From Fidelibacterota bacterium (GTDB lineage: Bacteria > Pseudomonadota > Alphaproteobacteria > Rhodospirillales > Rhodospirillaceae): a stretch of 32,954 bases of DNA. Where the stretch lies: contig CANJPG010000035.1 of NCBI GenBank assembly GCA_947476065.1, positions 1 through 32,954 of the forward strand, in the 5' to 3' direction. Under the pieces are notes generated by a model, which was not told where the DNA came from, ran no database searches, and saw only the letters and a list, made by a program, of their open reading frames with translations. Each line of letters starts with the position of its first letter. The stretch's first letter is position 1. The position numbers and the translations under genes were made by a program. This document shows, piece by piece, positions 8,331 through 16,280 of the stretch.

Positions 8331-9034
8331 CTGAGCACTCTATTCAGGAACGCGGCCCCGAACTGGGCCCCTTCGCCGTCGATGCCGTGCTGCAGGCCGC
8401 GCACAGTGTGGGTCTCCACCTTTACTCCCGCGGCGGTCATGGTCTTCTCCGCCGCCGCCATGGCCTGGAACGGCACGACCGGGTCGGCATCACCGTGCAC
8501 CAGGGCCACCGGGGGCTTGGACTTGATCTCGCCGGCCAGCATGTCGGGCCCGGTGAGGGCGCCAGAATATCCCAAAATCCCAGCGATCTGCTTCTCGCGC
8601 CGTAAGCCGACATGCAGTGACATCATCGTGCCCTGCGAGAATCCCAGCAGCGCAAGCCGGCTTGCCTCCAGCCCATGATGAGCCAGGACCTGGTCGAGAT
8701 AGGTGTTCAGTACCGCCGCCGCTGCTTCGGTGCCCGGACGCAGGGCCTTGAACGTATCGGTCAGGCGCTGGGGATCACGAATCATCGCCTGGGGTTCATA
8801 GCCGCCGAGGCCGAACCATTGATAGCCGCCCATGAATCCGCCCTCGATCGGTGACGGTGCGTTGGGCGAATAAAATGCCGTGTCGGGCAGCAGGCGCGCG
8901 AAAAACGGCACCAGACCCATCAGGTCGTCGCCATTGGAGCCATAGCCGTGCAGCAGCACCACCACGGATGTGGGCGCCTTGGCGCCGGCGGGCATCATCG
9001 GGGCGGGGCCCTTCAGGGCATCGATCGTCGCCAT
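8327..9034 (-). CDS. Phospholipase/carboxylesterase-family alpha/beta hydrolase
   Basis: This 235-residue protein matches the COG0400 carboxylesterase/phospholipase family. It has an oxyanion-hole HGYGSNGDD, nucleophile elbow GFSQG, acid residue in HGDADPVVP and catalytic His in LQHGID. Family members hydrolyse short acyl esters or lysophospholipids in the cytoplasm, and no signal peptide is present. The ATG at 9034 has GGAGAAG six bases upstream; an in-frame ATG at 9112 would add 26 poorly conserved-looking residues and reach to within eight bases of the divergent gene. The stop overlaps the neighbouring plus-strand gene by four bases. Confidence 0.9.
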   Translation of the reverse strand: MATIDALKGPAPMMPAGAKAPTSVVVLLHGYGSNGDDLMGLVPFFARLLPDTAFYSPNAPSPIEGGFMGGYQWFGLGGYEPQAMIRDPQRLTDTFKALRPGTEAAAAVLNTYLDQVLAHHGLEASRLALLGFSQGTMMSLHVGLRREKQIAGILGYSGALTGPDMLAGEIKSKPPVALVHGDADPVVPFQAMAAAEKTMTAAGVKVETHTVRGLQHGIDGEGAQFGAAFLNRVLS

Positions 9035-9120
9035 ATTCTTCTCCGGCTTAGGCTGTTTCTGACGCTGGATTTTGGATACAAGTATTTCCCCGACATGACC
9101 AGTCACCAGCACAGATAAAT

Positions 9121-9543
9121 ATGTCCGAGCACAACGCCGTCCTGTTCGCCAACACCGCCTGTTACGCCGCCTTTGCCGGGCGCGATGTCAAGGCCATGGA
9201 ACAGGTGTGGTCTAGGGAAAAGCCCATCAGCTGCACCCACCCGGGCTGGCAGCCCCTGGTGGGCCGCGATGAGGTGATGGAAAGCTGGCGCTCGATACTG
9301 GGCAATACGTCGGCCCCCAATATAACCAGCCGTCAGGAACGCCCGGTCGTCTATGGCGACTTCGCCATTGTCACTTGCCTCGAGCAGATCACCGACGAGC
9401 ACGGCAATTCGGAATTCCTGACCGCGACCAACATCTTTACGCGTACCGGCAGCATCTGGACTATGGTGCATCACCAGGCCGGTCCGGTGAACGTCGATCC
9501 CCAGGGGCTGGAAGACGAAGACGAAACGCCGGCGTTGAACTAG
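9121..9543 (+). CDS. SnoaL-like/NTF2-fold protein
   Basis: The 140-residue protein has the layout of a SnoaL-like (NTF2-superfamily, DUF4440-like) domain. An N-terminal helix (NTACYAAFAGRDVKAMEQVW) is followed by strands containing SCTHPGW, GRDEVMESW and a C-terminal sheet ending WTMVHHQAGPV. Such cone-shaped domains act as small enzymes or ligand binders, and the substrate cannot be inferred. Asp, His and Trp residues in HPGW and MVHHQ are plausible pocket residues. The glycosyltransferase gene starts four bases after the stop, so the two probably share a transcript. Confidence 0.8.
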   Translation: MSEHNAVLFANTACYAAFAGRDVKAMEQVWSREKPISCTHPGWQPLVGRDEVMESWRSILGNTSAPNITSRQERPVVYGDFAIVTCLEQITDEHGNSEFLTATNIFTRTGSIWTMVHHQAGPVNVDPQGLEDEDETPALN

Positions 9544-9547
9544 CGCC

Positions 9548-10366
9548 ATGCACTGCTTCTACATCAACCTCGAGAGTGCCACCCAGCGGCGCAGCGCCAT
9601 CGAGGCCAACTTTGCCGAATCCCGCAAACAAGGCTGGAGCCTTGAACGCATTGCGGCCATCGATACGGCCTATGTCGCGCGGGCCGAGATTCCAGGTTCC
9701 ATCCGGCCGGCCGAGAAGGCCTGCTTCCTTAGTCATAGGAACGCTGTCTTCCATAGTCTCGGCAACGACGACCATGCCTTCATCCTCGAAGACGATTCCG
9801 TCTTCAGTCCCAAAACCTGCGCGGCCGTCGATGCGCTCATGGCCACGCCGCCGTCGCCCAACTGGGACATTCTTTTCACCGACATTGGGCTCTCTGATAT
9901 CGCCACGATGGTCGAACTCATTTTGCTACGAAATCAGATCGACCCGACGCGCGCTGTCAAAACCCTGAACCTGAAGTCGATCGGATTTTTCGGGGCCACG
10001 GCCTATGTCATCAACAAGGCATCAAAGGCAAAGGTCTTTGCGCTTCTCAATGCCGCGCCTAATTTCGACGTGGCTTACGATCTGTACCTTCGCAATCTGG
10101 TGGCCCAGTCCAGAGTGCAAGCCCACGCGGTGTTCCCCTTCGTCACCACCAGTAGCGACTTGGGCGATACATCCACGGTGCAGCCTGGCAGCGACAAGAC
10201 CACCGATCTGATCATGAGCCTGTTTCGCAAGGTGATCTGGATTGACGGCGGCGTGGCCGCTCACCGCGATGTTCTCAGCCAGATCGATCAATCCCTCGGC
10301 GAAGATGCGCGCGCGCTCGGCACGCTTTGGGCCGCGATGGTGGACAAGAACTTTAAGCGGAAATGA
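9548..10366 (+). CDS. Glycosyltransferase family 25 protein
   Basis: The 272-residue protein opens with FYINLESATQRRSAI, the GT25 start pattern INL-x-R-R. It continues with ACFLSHRNA near residues 58-66 and the acidic motif FILEDD near 77-82, which in this family binds the metal and nucleotide sugar. GT25 enzymes add galactose or related sugars in lipopolysaccharide or lipooligosaccharide synthesis at the inner-membrane face. No other surface-polysaccharide genes are in the window, so the acceptor is unknown. The C-terminal third is divergent. It follows the SnoaL-like gene by four bases and ends 26 bases before a convergent gene. Confidence 0.85.
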   Translation: MHCFYINLESATQRRSAIEANFAESRKQGWSLERIAAIDTAYVARAEIPGSIRPAEKACFLSHRNAVFHSLGNDDHAFILEDDSVFSPKTCAAVDALMATPPSPNWDILFTDIGLSDIATMVELILLRNQIDPTRAVKTLNLKSIGFFGATAYVINKASKAKVFALLNAAPNFDVAYDLYLRNLVAQSRVQAHAVFPFVTTSSDLGDTSTVQPGSDKTTDLIMSLFRKVIWIDGGVAAHRDVLSQIDQSLGEDARALGTLWAAMVDKNFKRK

Positions 10367-10392
10367 GTCCGCGCCTGCACGCGAAGGCCTAG

Positions 10393-10935
10393 TTAATCCA
10401 GGCGGAGTGCTGCCGCGTTTGGCATTAGCCGCATCGTCGCCAGGGCGCGCACGTCGGCGAAGTTCGCTAAGCGCGTAGAATCATAGAACACATAAACAAG
10501 CTGACCTGCGATGGCGCAATCACCCAGATTGAGGGGGCCTCCGCGATAGCCGGCTTCGCGGGCGCGGGCGTCCAGCGTATGCAGGACGTCGGCGATCGGT
10601 AGGTCATGTTTGCGGCAGTGCTCCAGAATTTCCAGACCATCTACTGTATCGATCAACATGCCGACCTCAAGCAGCCGTCCTGCGACATGCAGATAGAAGT
10701 CGTCGCCGCGGCCCAACTTGGCATGATGCAAGCGCCAGGCACTTTCGATCGCCGCCAAAACAGAATCTGCGGCATTGCAATGAAGGATGCGGCCCGGACT
10801 TTCGATGGGTTTGGATGTCACGTTCAAACTCGATTTAAAGGGACTTTCTCGGCTGTTTATCAGAGCACCGTGCCAAGTCGAGCGCTTTTCGTTTTGCCTT
10901 CCGGATACGACAGGCTGCAGTTGTACGCGGCACAT
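10393..10935 (-). CDS. Hypothetical protein, no recognised family
   Basis: A 180-residue frame read from an ATG at 10935, with a weak AAGG site about nine bases upstream. The N-terminal 50 residues are basic and of low complexity. The rest looks like a folded, mostly helical protein (SVLAAIESAWRLHHAKLGRG, LHVAGRLLEVGMLIDTVDGL), ending with a strand-like LVYVFYDSTRLANFADVRAL. There is no signal peptide or membrane helix. The true start may be later, for example near residue 40. The reading frame is better balanced than the overlapping plus-strand frames, but evidence for expression is limited to coding appearance. The gene is convergent with the glycosyltransferase gene. Confidence 0.55.
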   Translation of the reverse strand: MCRVQLQPVVSGRQNEKRSTWHGALINSRESPFKSSLNVTSKPIESPGRILHCNAADSVLAAIESAWRLHHAKLGRGDDFYLHVAGRLLEVGMLIDTVDGLEILEHCRKHDLPIADVLHTLDARAREAGYRGGPLNLGDCAIAGQLVYVFYDSTRLANFADVRALATMRLMPNAAALRLD

Positions 10936-11011
10936 TAGTTGCGGCCTTGCCAGTCGTGGTTGCGTTTATTCTGAGCCCTTTGCCACTGAGTCGCGTGGGG
11001 CGGAATATGGC

Positions 11012-11036
11012 GGAACCAACCAGCTGGGATATCGTT
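11012..11036 (+). promoter_or_regulatory. EcfG-type general-stress promoter
   Basis: GGAAC (11012-11016) and CGTT (11033-11036) are separated by exactly 16 bases. This is the established consensus for the alphaproteobacterial general stress sigma factor EcfG (also called SigT or RpoE2). It lies about 40 bases before the ATG of the 54-codon gene at 11077, the expected distance. Confidence 0.75.
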
Positions 11037-11076
11037 TGGACTCTGCGCCCCCCTGTAACATCCGGCGGAGCAGACC

Positions 11077-11241
11077 ATGACCACCAAGAATCACCCAGAA
11101 CTGAAACCCAAAGCCTCCAAAGACAAAGACGAAAACGCCGGCGAATACACCAAGCGTCAGGCGACTGCGATTGCCATGGACAAGAAGCGCCAGCCGGAAG
11201 GCCCGCGCCGTGCCGCCATGGGCCGCACCTCCTCGAACTGA
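11077..11241 (+). CDS. 54-residue hydrophilic stress-associated small protein
   Basis: An ATG at 11077 with a GGAG site seven bases upstream opens a 54-codon frame ending in TGA at 11239-11241. The product starts MTTKNHPELKPKASKDKDEN and ends RAAMGRTSSN. It is highly charged and Lys-rich, with no hydrophobic core, so it is probably disordered or nucleic-acid associated. I do not recognise a named family. Three things make it a convincing gene despite its length: a perfect EcfG-type promoter upstream, a good ribosome site, and an intrinsic terminator 14 bases after the stop. Expression under general stress is inferred from the promoter. Confidence 0.75.
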   Translation: MTTKNHPELKPKASKDKDENAGEYTKRQATAIAMDKKRQPEGPRRAAMGRTSSN

Positions 11242-11254
11242 AGCCGGCAAAGCG

Positions 11255-11295
11255 AAGGGCGCTGCCAGCAGATTGCGGACAGCGCCCTTTCTTTG
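11255..11295 (+). terminator. Intrinsic terminator after the 54-codon gene
   Basis: A ten-base perfect stem (11255-11264 with 11280-11289) and a 15-base loop are followed by TTTCTTTG. It sits between convergent genes and may also stop minus-strand transcription from the stress protein ending at 11307, though the T run favours the plus strand. Confidence 0.8.
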
Positions 11296-11306
11296 TGTGT
11301 AGATCT

Positions 11307-11903
11307 CTAGCGGTATTGCGCGCGCTCGGTCTCGATCTGCGCCGGCGTGTAGTGCGGGGCCTTCGGATCGAAGGTTGCCCACTCGCTGGCCTTGTAAGCT
11401 GAGCGCCGCGCGGCGACATCGATGGCACTGTGGTCCATGATATCTTCGACTTGCCGGCGATGCTCGTCGTCGGTCTTCACGGATACAAGTGCTCCGCCGC
11501 GGCGAATGGTTTCCATGTAGAGATCGACGTCTTCCTTGCTGACCTCGTACTCGGTCAGCTTGCCGATGACACCACCCGCGGCCGCACCCGTTCCGGCGCC
11601 GGCAGCAGCACCCGCCGCTGCGGCAATCAGCCAGCCCGCCGCAACCACCGGTCCTACGCCCGGAATGGCCAGCATGCCAAGACCGGCCAGCAAACCTGCG
11701 CCGCCGCCCAAAACGGCACCTGTAGCGGCGCCTGTACCCGCGCCTTTGGCGGCCGCGTTTTTGTGAGTGGGGTCGTGGCGCTTGTCGGCATCGTTGGCGA
11801 CAATGCTGATGTCGTTATGTGAGATGTCCGCGGCTTCGAGCGCGTTGATGACAGCCACAGCCTCATCATAAGTGTTGTAAATCCGGTTCACGATTTTCGA
11901 CAT
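11307..11903 (-). CDS. General stress protein 17M-like protein with glycine zipper
   Basis: The 198-residue protein begins with a compact alpha/beta domain (IVNRIYNTYDEAVAVINALE, then ISHNDISIVAND) resembling the general stress protein 17M/YflT-like domain. The middle, residues about 50-118, is a glycine-zipper region (GAGTGAATGAVLGGGAGLLA, VVAAGWLIAAAAGAAAGAG) that could insert in or associate with membranes. A second alpha/beta part follows (YEVSKEDVDLYMETIRRGGA, LVSVKTDD). The ATG at 11903 has CAGGAG about six bases upstream. It lies 43 bases downstream of the PepSY-like gene on the same strand. The nearby EcfG-type promoter supports a stress role. Confidence 0.8.
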   Translation of the reverse strand: MSKIVNRIYNTYDEAVAVINALEAADISHNDISIVANDADKRHDPTHKNAAAKGAGTGAATGAVLGGGAGLLAGLGMLAIPGVGPVVAAGWLIAAAAGAAAGAGTGAAAGGVIGKLTEYEVSKEDVDLYMETIRRGGALVSVKTDDEHRRQVEDIMDHSAIDVAARRSAYKASEWATFDPKAPHYTPAQIETERAQYR

Positions 11904-11946
11904 GATTAATCTCCTGTTGGTTTTGGATGGGCGATCAGGCGCAGTG

Positions 11947-12297
11947 TTACTGCGCGGTGACGTTGCCCTGGTAATCGACGGCGACAGTGACGGCCTTGCC
12001 GTCCTTCATCGCCTTGCCGTCCTTCATCGCCTTGCCGTGCCAAACCGATTCTTTGTCTTTCATCAGCCCGCTAACGGTGGAATAGCCGTTGTCTTCCAGC
12101 CGCTTCACCACCTGGCCTTCGGTGAAGCTGTTCTTGCCGGCGACGGGTGCTGCTGTGGTTTTGTTGATGTCGCTCGGATTTGCGACCGCGGGCGGTTTCG
12201 TCGTGGTGCGCGATGCGTCAGTGGTTGCATTCTGCGCGAATGCCGGTGTGGCGATCAGCATCAATATGCCTGCGCCCCGCGCGAGTGTGTTCCGCAT
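11947..12297 (-). CDS. Small exported PepSY-like protein
   Basis: Starting at the ATG at 12297 (AAGGAG seven bases upstream), the product is 116 residues. It has a signal peptide (MRNTLARGAGILMLIATPAFAQ), a T/A/P-rich linker and a C-terminal region (SFTEGQVVKRLEDNGYSTVS, then VTVAVDYQGNVTAQ) that resembles a PepSY/YpeB-type fold. An in-frame ATG at 12327 is less likely because it would put ten residues before the signal peptide. The string KAMKDGKAMKDGKA is encoded by an 18-base tandem duplication. It precedes the 17M-like gene and probably forms an operon with it. Periplasmic location is inferred. Confidence 0.75.
   Translation of the reverse strand: MRNTLARGAGILMLIATPAFAQNATTDASRTTTKPPAVANPSDINKTTAAPVAGKNSFTEGQVVKRLEDNGYSTVSGLMKDKESVWHGKAMKDGKAMKDGKAVTVAVDYQGNVTAQ
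11993..12038. repeat. 18-bp in-frame tandem repeat
   Basis: Two identical 18-base units (11993-12010 and 12011-12028) are followed by the first ten bases of a third. They encode KDGKAM-type hexapeptides in the PepSY-like protein and can change copy number in frame. Confidence 0.9.
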
Positions 12298-12348
12298 GAG
12301 TGGTCTCCTTGTATGTGGCGCCTCCACACAACGCGGGAGGCGTTATGC

Positions 12349-12373
12349 AACGACCCCCTGCGGCTTTTGTTGC
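12349..12373 (-). promoter_or_regulatory. Possible EcfG-type promoter with one mismatch
   Basis: On the minus strand GCAAC (12373-12369) and CGTT (12352-12349) are 16 bases apart, one change from the EcfG consensus GGAAC-N16-CGTT. It is about 50 bases before the PepSY-like start at 12297, where a stress promoter would be expected. Confidence 0.4.
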
Positions 12374-12464
12374 CGAGAAATAAAGTGCAGTTATGCGCGC
12401 GCGTGTTGTATGCCGCGGCTTCGCGTACCGCGTGCAAGCGAGCGACATGAGAGGCGGGGAGGCC

Positions 12465-14216
12465 TTAGCCTTCGGCGGAGGTCTGTTCCGGCGCTGACTC
12501 GGCAGCGTGTGGCGCGGCGTCTGCTTCGGGCGCGGCGTCGTCTTCGTCCGTCAATTCGCCTTCGTCTTCGATGGCGCGGGGCGGCGGCGCGCCCTTGCCG
12601 CCGTAGGGATCAACCAGTAGGAAAGCCGGCGTAAATCCGCCGAAGGCGACGACGTTGTCGGCGATATCCATTTCGGCGATGCCGTGCGGATTGCGGCGAG
12701 TCTTGCGGGCTTTGTCTTCGGCGCCGCGGGCATCGCTATTGCGGTCCTGGCGCGTGCGGTCGCCGCGCGGCGCGCGGGCTTTGCGTTCACGCGGGGCGCG
12801 CGTTTCGACGGCGTCGTCGTCCGGCGCGGCCGCGTCTTCCGACGGCGCGGTATAAGAAACTTCAGGCTCGGCGAAGGCGGGTTCGGCTGCCGGTGCGAAA
12901 ACCGGTTCAATAACGGCGGGCTCCGGCGCGGCAACGGCGGCAACAGGTGCCTCGGAGTCACTGCGCGCGGGCTTGCGGTCACGGCCGCCGCGCGGGCTGC
13001 GCTCGCGCCCACCGCGTTCAGGACGGCCACGCGCGCCGCCGCGTCCGCGGCTGGTGTCGCCTTCGTCGGCGGAATCGGCGGCAACGGTCATGTCGGCGAG
13101 TTCGGGGATCACCAGCGCGGGGATCGGACCCTTCAGCATCTTTTCAACCGCGCCCAGCAGGCGTGCGTCGCCCGGGGTCGCGATGGTGTAGGCGTGTCCG
13201 CTCAATCCTGCGCGGCCGGTGCGGCCGATGCGGTGGATATAGTCTTCAGCATTCACCGGCACGTCGAAATTGATCACGTGGCTGACCGCGGAGATATCCA
13301 GGCCGCGCGCGGCGACGTCGGAACAGACCAGCAGCTCGGCTTCATTGGCCTTGAACTTGGCCAGCATCTCGTTGCGCTTGGACTGCGGCATGTCGCCGTG
13401 CAGGGCGACGACGCTGAAGCCGTGCTTCTCGAGCGATTTGAACAGGATATCTACGTCCTTCTTGCGATTGCAGAAGATGAAGGCGTTGTGAATGGCTTTC
13501 GCGCGCAGGATGCGGCGCAACACTTCGCGCTTATCCAAGGTGCGCACGGTGACCAGGCCTTGCTCGATGGTGGTAGCGGCGGTGGCCGAGGCGGTGACGG
13601 CGATCTCTTTCGGGTTCATCAGGAACTGGTCCGCCAGCTTGCGGATGGCCTTGTCCATGGTGGCCGAGAAAAACAGCGTCTGACGCATCTTGGGCAAGAG
13701 GCTGACGATGCGCTCGACGTCGGGGATGAAACCCATATCAAGCATGCGGTCGGCTTCGTCGATCACCAGGATCTTGGCGTCGTTGAGCAGGATGCGGCCA
13801 CGCTCGTACAGATCGAGCAGGCGGCCGGGCGTCGCGATGAGCACGTCGACGCCGCGGTCGAGGGCGTTCTGCTGGTCAGTAAAGGATTCGCCGCCGATCA
13901 GCAGGGCCATGGAAAGCGGGTGGTACTTGCCGTACTTGATGAAGCTTTCCGAAATCTGCGCGGCCAGTTCGCGGGTCGGCGCCAGGATCAATGAGCGCGG
14001 CATGCGCGCCTTCGAGCGTCCATCGGCAAGGATGTCGATCATCGGTACGGTGAAGGCGGCGGTTTTGCCGGTGCCGGTTTGGGCCACGCCCAAAACGTCA
14101 CGGCCCATCAGCACAACCGGGATAGCCTGCGCCTGAATGGGCGTGGGCGTGATGTAGCCGGCGTCTGTTACCGCTTTAAGGGTGTCCGGCGATAGGCCGA
14201 GGTCTGCAAATTCCAT
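12465..14216 (-). CDS. DEAD-box ATP-dependent RNA helicase (RhlE-like)
   Basis: The 583-residue protein carries the full DEAD-box set: Q motif region (FADLGLS...TPIQAQAIP), AQTGTGKTA, PTRELA, TPGR, DEAD, SAT, then CSDVAARGLDI and HRIGRTGRAG in the second RecA domain, ending near residue 380. The remaining 200 residues are low complexity: an Arg/Gly-rich segment (RGRGGARGRPERGGRERSPR), an acidic/Ala part, a basic part and an acidic tail. Such tails tether helicases to RNA. Members unwind RNA in ribosome assembly, mRNA decay or cold adaptation. The ATG at 14216 has only a weak GAG site. An RhlE assignment rests on motif style, not on a phylogeny. Confidence 0.92.
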   Translation of the reverse strand: MEFADLGLSPDTLKAVTDAGYITPTPIQAQAIPVVLMGRDVLGVAQTGTGKTAAFTVPMIDILADGRSKARMPRSLILAPTRELAAQISESFIKYGKYHPLSMALLIGGESFTDQQNALDRGVDVLIATPGRLLDLYERGRILLNDAKILVIDEADRMLDMGFIPDVERIVSLLPKMRQTLFFSATMDKAIRKLADQFLMNPKEIAVTASATAATTIEQGLVTVRTLDKREVLRRILRAKAIHNAFIFCNRKKDVDILFKSLEKHGFSVVALHGDMPQSKRNEMLAKFKANEAELLVCSDVAARGLDISAVSHVINFDVPVNAEDYIHRIGRTGRAGLSGHAYTIATPGDARLLGAVEKMLKGPIPALVIPELADMTVAADSADEGDTSRGRGGARGRPERGGRERSPRGGRDRKPARSDSEAPVAAVAAPEPAVIEPVFAPAAEPAFAEPEVSYTAPSEDAAAPDDDAVETRAPRERKARAPRGDRTRQDRNSDARGAEDKARKTRRNPHGIAEMDIADNVVAFGGFTPAFLLVDPYGGKGAPPPRAIEDEGELTDEDDAAPEADAAPHAAESAPEQTSAEG

Positions 14217-14407
14217 TGGGCTCGGAAATTCTTCCGTCGCTGTACGATTGTTGGGCTGCGATTAAATCCGCCAAATGGCGGGCAGCGCGTGCGACAGGTT
14301 CACGGCGCGGCATAATAGGTGTTAGTTTGCGCCTGTCAACGCCGGAAACTGCCGGCAAAACGTTGAAATCCCAGGATTCCCGCCACTTTAACCCCGGTTT
14401 TTAGCCT

Positions 14408-15106
14408 ATGAGCCGCCCCCGCCACCTTATTCTCCTGCCCGGCCTGCTGTGCGATGCCGCCCTCTGGCGCCATCAGACCGAGCATTTAAAGGACACTGTC
14501 GACGTCCAGGTGATCGACCTGACCCGCGACAACAGCATCCCAGCCATGGCCGAGCGCGTGCTGGCCGAAGCCCCGCCGACCTTCGCCCTGGCCGGCTTGT
14601 CCCTGGGCGGCTACGTCGCCCACGAGATCATGCGCCAGGCGCCCGAGCGGGTGGAGCGTCTCGCCCTGGTCAATACGAACGCTCGCGCCGACACCGAGGA
14701 ACAGCGCAAGGTCCGCGGCGAACTGATCAAGCTGGCCGAGATCGGCAAGTTCAAAGGCGTGACGCCGCGCCTCCTGCCCAACCTCGTGCATCCCTCGCGC
14801 CTCGAGGACCCCAGCGTTGCCGGCGTGGTGATGGAAATGGCCGAGCGCGTCGGCCAGCAGGCCTTCAAGCGCCAGCAGGAAGCCGTCATGGGCCGCAAAG
14901 ACAGCCGCCCGGATTTAGACGTCATCCGCATCCCCACGCTCATCCTGGCGGGCCGTCAGGACGCCCTCTGTCCGCCCAAGGTCCAGGACGAAATGGCCGA
15001 GCACATGCCCCAGGCGAAGGTGGTGCTGGTGGAAGACTGCGGACACCTGGCGCCGCTGGAGCGCCCCGAGGCGACGACCGCCGTGTTCAGATATTGGTTG
15101 GGGTAG
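14408..15106 (+). CDS. Alpha/beta-fold hydrolase
   Basis: The 232-residue protein starts with LILLPGLLCDAALW (strand and oxyanion loop). It has the nucleophile elbow GLSLGGYVA near residues 63-71, the acid in ILAGRQDALCP and the catalytic His in VEDCGHLAPLERP. This is a classical single-domain alpha/beta hydrolase, similar to esterases or MenH-like enzymes, and the substrate is unknown. It has no signal peptide. The TerB-like gene starts five bases after its stop, so the two are probably co-transcribed. The divergent helicase gene is 191 bases away. Confidence 0.88.
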   Translation: MSRPRHLILLPGLLCDAALWRHQTEHLKDTVDVQVIDLTRDNSIPAMAERVLAEAPPTFALAGLSLGGYVAHEIMRQAPERVERLALVNTNARADTEEQRKVRGELIKLAEIGKFKGVTPRLLPNLVHPSRLEDPSVAGVVMEMAERVGQQAFKRQQEAVMGRKDSRPDLDVIRIPTLILAGRQDALCPPKVQDEMAEHMPQAKVVLVEDCGHLAPLERPEATTAVFRYWLG

Positions 15107-15111
15107 GGGAT

Positions 15112-15567
15112 ATGTTCGACCGTATTTTTTCCGCGCTGCGCGGTGAAGCCGCCCCGGCGCAATCCAGACCCGACGATCTGCAAATCGCCGTCGGTGCCCT
15201 CCTCGTTGAAGCCGCCACGCGCGACGACGTCTTCGATGCCGCCGAAAGCACGGCTATCACGCGGCTGCTTGCGGAACGTTTCGATCTCTCGGCTGAAGCG
15301 ACCACCGACTTGCTGAAGGCCTCCGAGGCCGCCAAACAAGGTTCATTGGAGCTATTCGGTTTCGTGCGCCGTCTGATGCGCGAGATGGACGAGGCTCAGC
15401 GGATCGAAGTCATCGAGATGCTGTGGGAAGTGGCCTATGCCGATGGCGTGCTCGACGCCCACGAGGATGCGATGATCCGCAAGGTGGCGGGCTTACTCTA
15501 CGTGTCGGACTTCGACCGGGGCGCCGCGCGCCGGCGGGTGCGCGAGAAACTCGGTCTCGCGGGGTAG
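15112..15567 (+). CDS. TerB-like helical protein
   Basis: The 151-residue protein has the TerB/tellurite-resistance-like pattern: a helix with LQIAVGALLVEAATRDDVFD, an acidic turn (DDVFDAAESTAI), and a symmetrical second half with VIEMLWEVAYADGVLDAHED. The paired acidic motifs (AATRDDVFDAAE and AYADGVLDAHED) are where family members may bind metal. Proteins of this kind often sit at the membrane or in stress modules, and no tellurite function is implied. The ATG at 15112 follows GGGG at a short distance and the upstream hydrolase stop by five bases. Confidence 0.82.
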   Translation: MFDRIFSALRGEAAPAQSRPDDLQIAVGALLVEAATRDDVFDAAESTAITRLLAERFDLSAEATTDLLKASEAAKQGSLELFGFVRRLMREMDEAQRIEVIEMLWEVAYADGVLDAHEDAMIRKVAGLLYVSDFDRGAARRRVREKLGLAG

Positions 15568-15618
15568 CTAGCCCGCGCGCCTACCCGGTACGAGCGGGCG
15601 GCACGCGGGCATTGTCGC

Positions 15619-16179
15619 TTACTTCTTTTCGGCAGCCGGTGCGGCCGGCGCGGGGGCTGCTTCCGGCGCGGCCTGAGCGACCCACAACAAGCGCACTTTG
15701 AACAACAGGACCGAGCCGGCCGGGATCGGGCCGCCGCTTTCATTGCCGTAGGCGAGATCGGCGGGAATGGCGAACTCCCAGGTCTCGCCTTCGCGCATCA
15801 TCGGCACGCCTTCCTGCCAGCCGGGAATGACGTTGGCGAGCTGGAACGTGGCCGGCTCCTGGCGGTCATAGGAGCTGTCGAATTTCTTGCCGTCGATGAA
15901 GGTGCCGTCGTAGTGCACGGTGACGATGCTGCCCGGGGCAGGCTTCGGCGCCGCGACGCCCGCCGGCAGGCCCTTGATCACGTGATACTGCAGGCCGGTC
16001 TTGGTGGCCTTCCAGCCGGGCTTCTTCAGATTGGCAACGAGGTATTGGGCTTGCGGCGACACGGCAGGAGCTCCTTTTGCGGCCGGAGCATCGGCGGCAA
16101 AGGCCGCGCCGGCGTAAACTGTGGTGAGGGCCGCGGCTGCAAAGGCCAGCGCGGCAGCGAAAGAACGAGTGGACGACAT
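15619..16179 (-). CDS. Exported FKBP-type peptidyl-prolyl isomerase
   Basis: From the ATG at 16179 (AGGGAG six bases upstream) the product is 186 residues. It has a signal peptide (MSSTRSFAAALAFAAAALTT, cleavage near AFA-AD), a short helical linker and an FKBP domain. Visible FKBP landmarks are VTVHYDGTFIDGKKFDSS, VIPGWQEGVPMMREGE, IPADLAYGNE and IPAGSVLLFKVRLL, so the active-site Tyr, Asp, Phe, Trp and Tyr positions are kept. Such proteins catalyse prolyl isomerisation in the periplasm and help fold exported proteins. The C-terminal tail is Ala/Pro-rich. It is divergent from rpmJ. Confidence 0.92.
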   Translation of the reverse strand: MSSTRSFAAALAFAAAALTTVYAGAAFAADAPAAKGAPAVSPQAQYLVANLKKPGWKATKTGLQYHVIKGLPAGVAAPKPAPGSIVTVHYDGTFIDGKKFDSSYDRQEPATFQLANVIPGWQEGVPMMREGETWEFAIPADLAYGNESGGPIPAGSVLLFKVRLLWVAQAAPEAAPAPAAPAAEKK

Positions 16180-16280
16180 GTAAGGCTCCCTGCCTGATTG
16201 GTCGAATTGGCGATTGGTTAGAGTCATATCTGAAAACCAAGGCAACTCAATGCCTGGGTTTGGAGCTGGGCGCAATTGTC

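Noticed and set aside
10947-11402. 151-codon plus-strand frame around the EcfG-type promoter
   Set aside because: It crosses the promoter and terminator and is out of frame with the 54-codon gene, which has better signals.
12684-13994. 436-codon plus-strand frame opposite the helicase
   Set aside because: Antisense to conserved DEAD-box motifs; arises from high GC codon bias.
14216-14404. 62-codon plus-strand frame in the helicase/hydrolase intergenic region
   Set aside because: No ribosome site and no family resemblance; the region more likely holds two divergent promoters.
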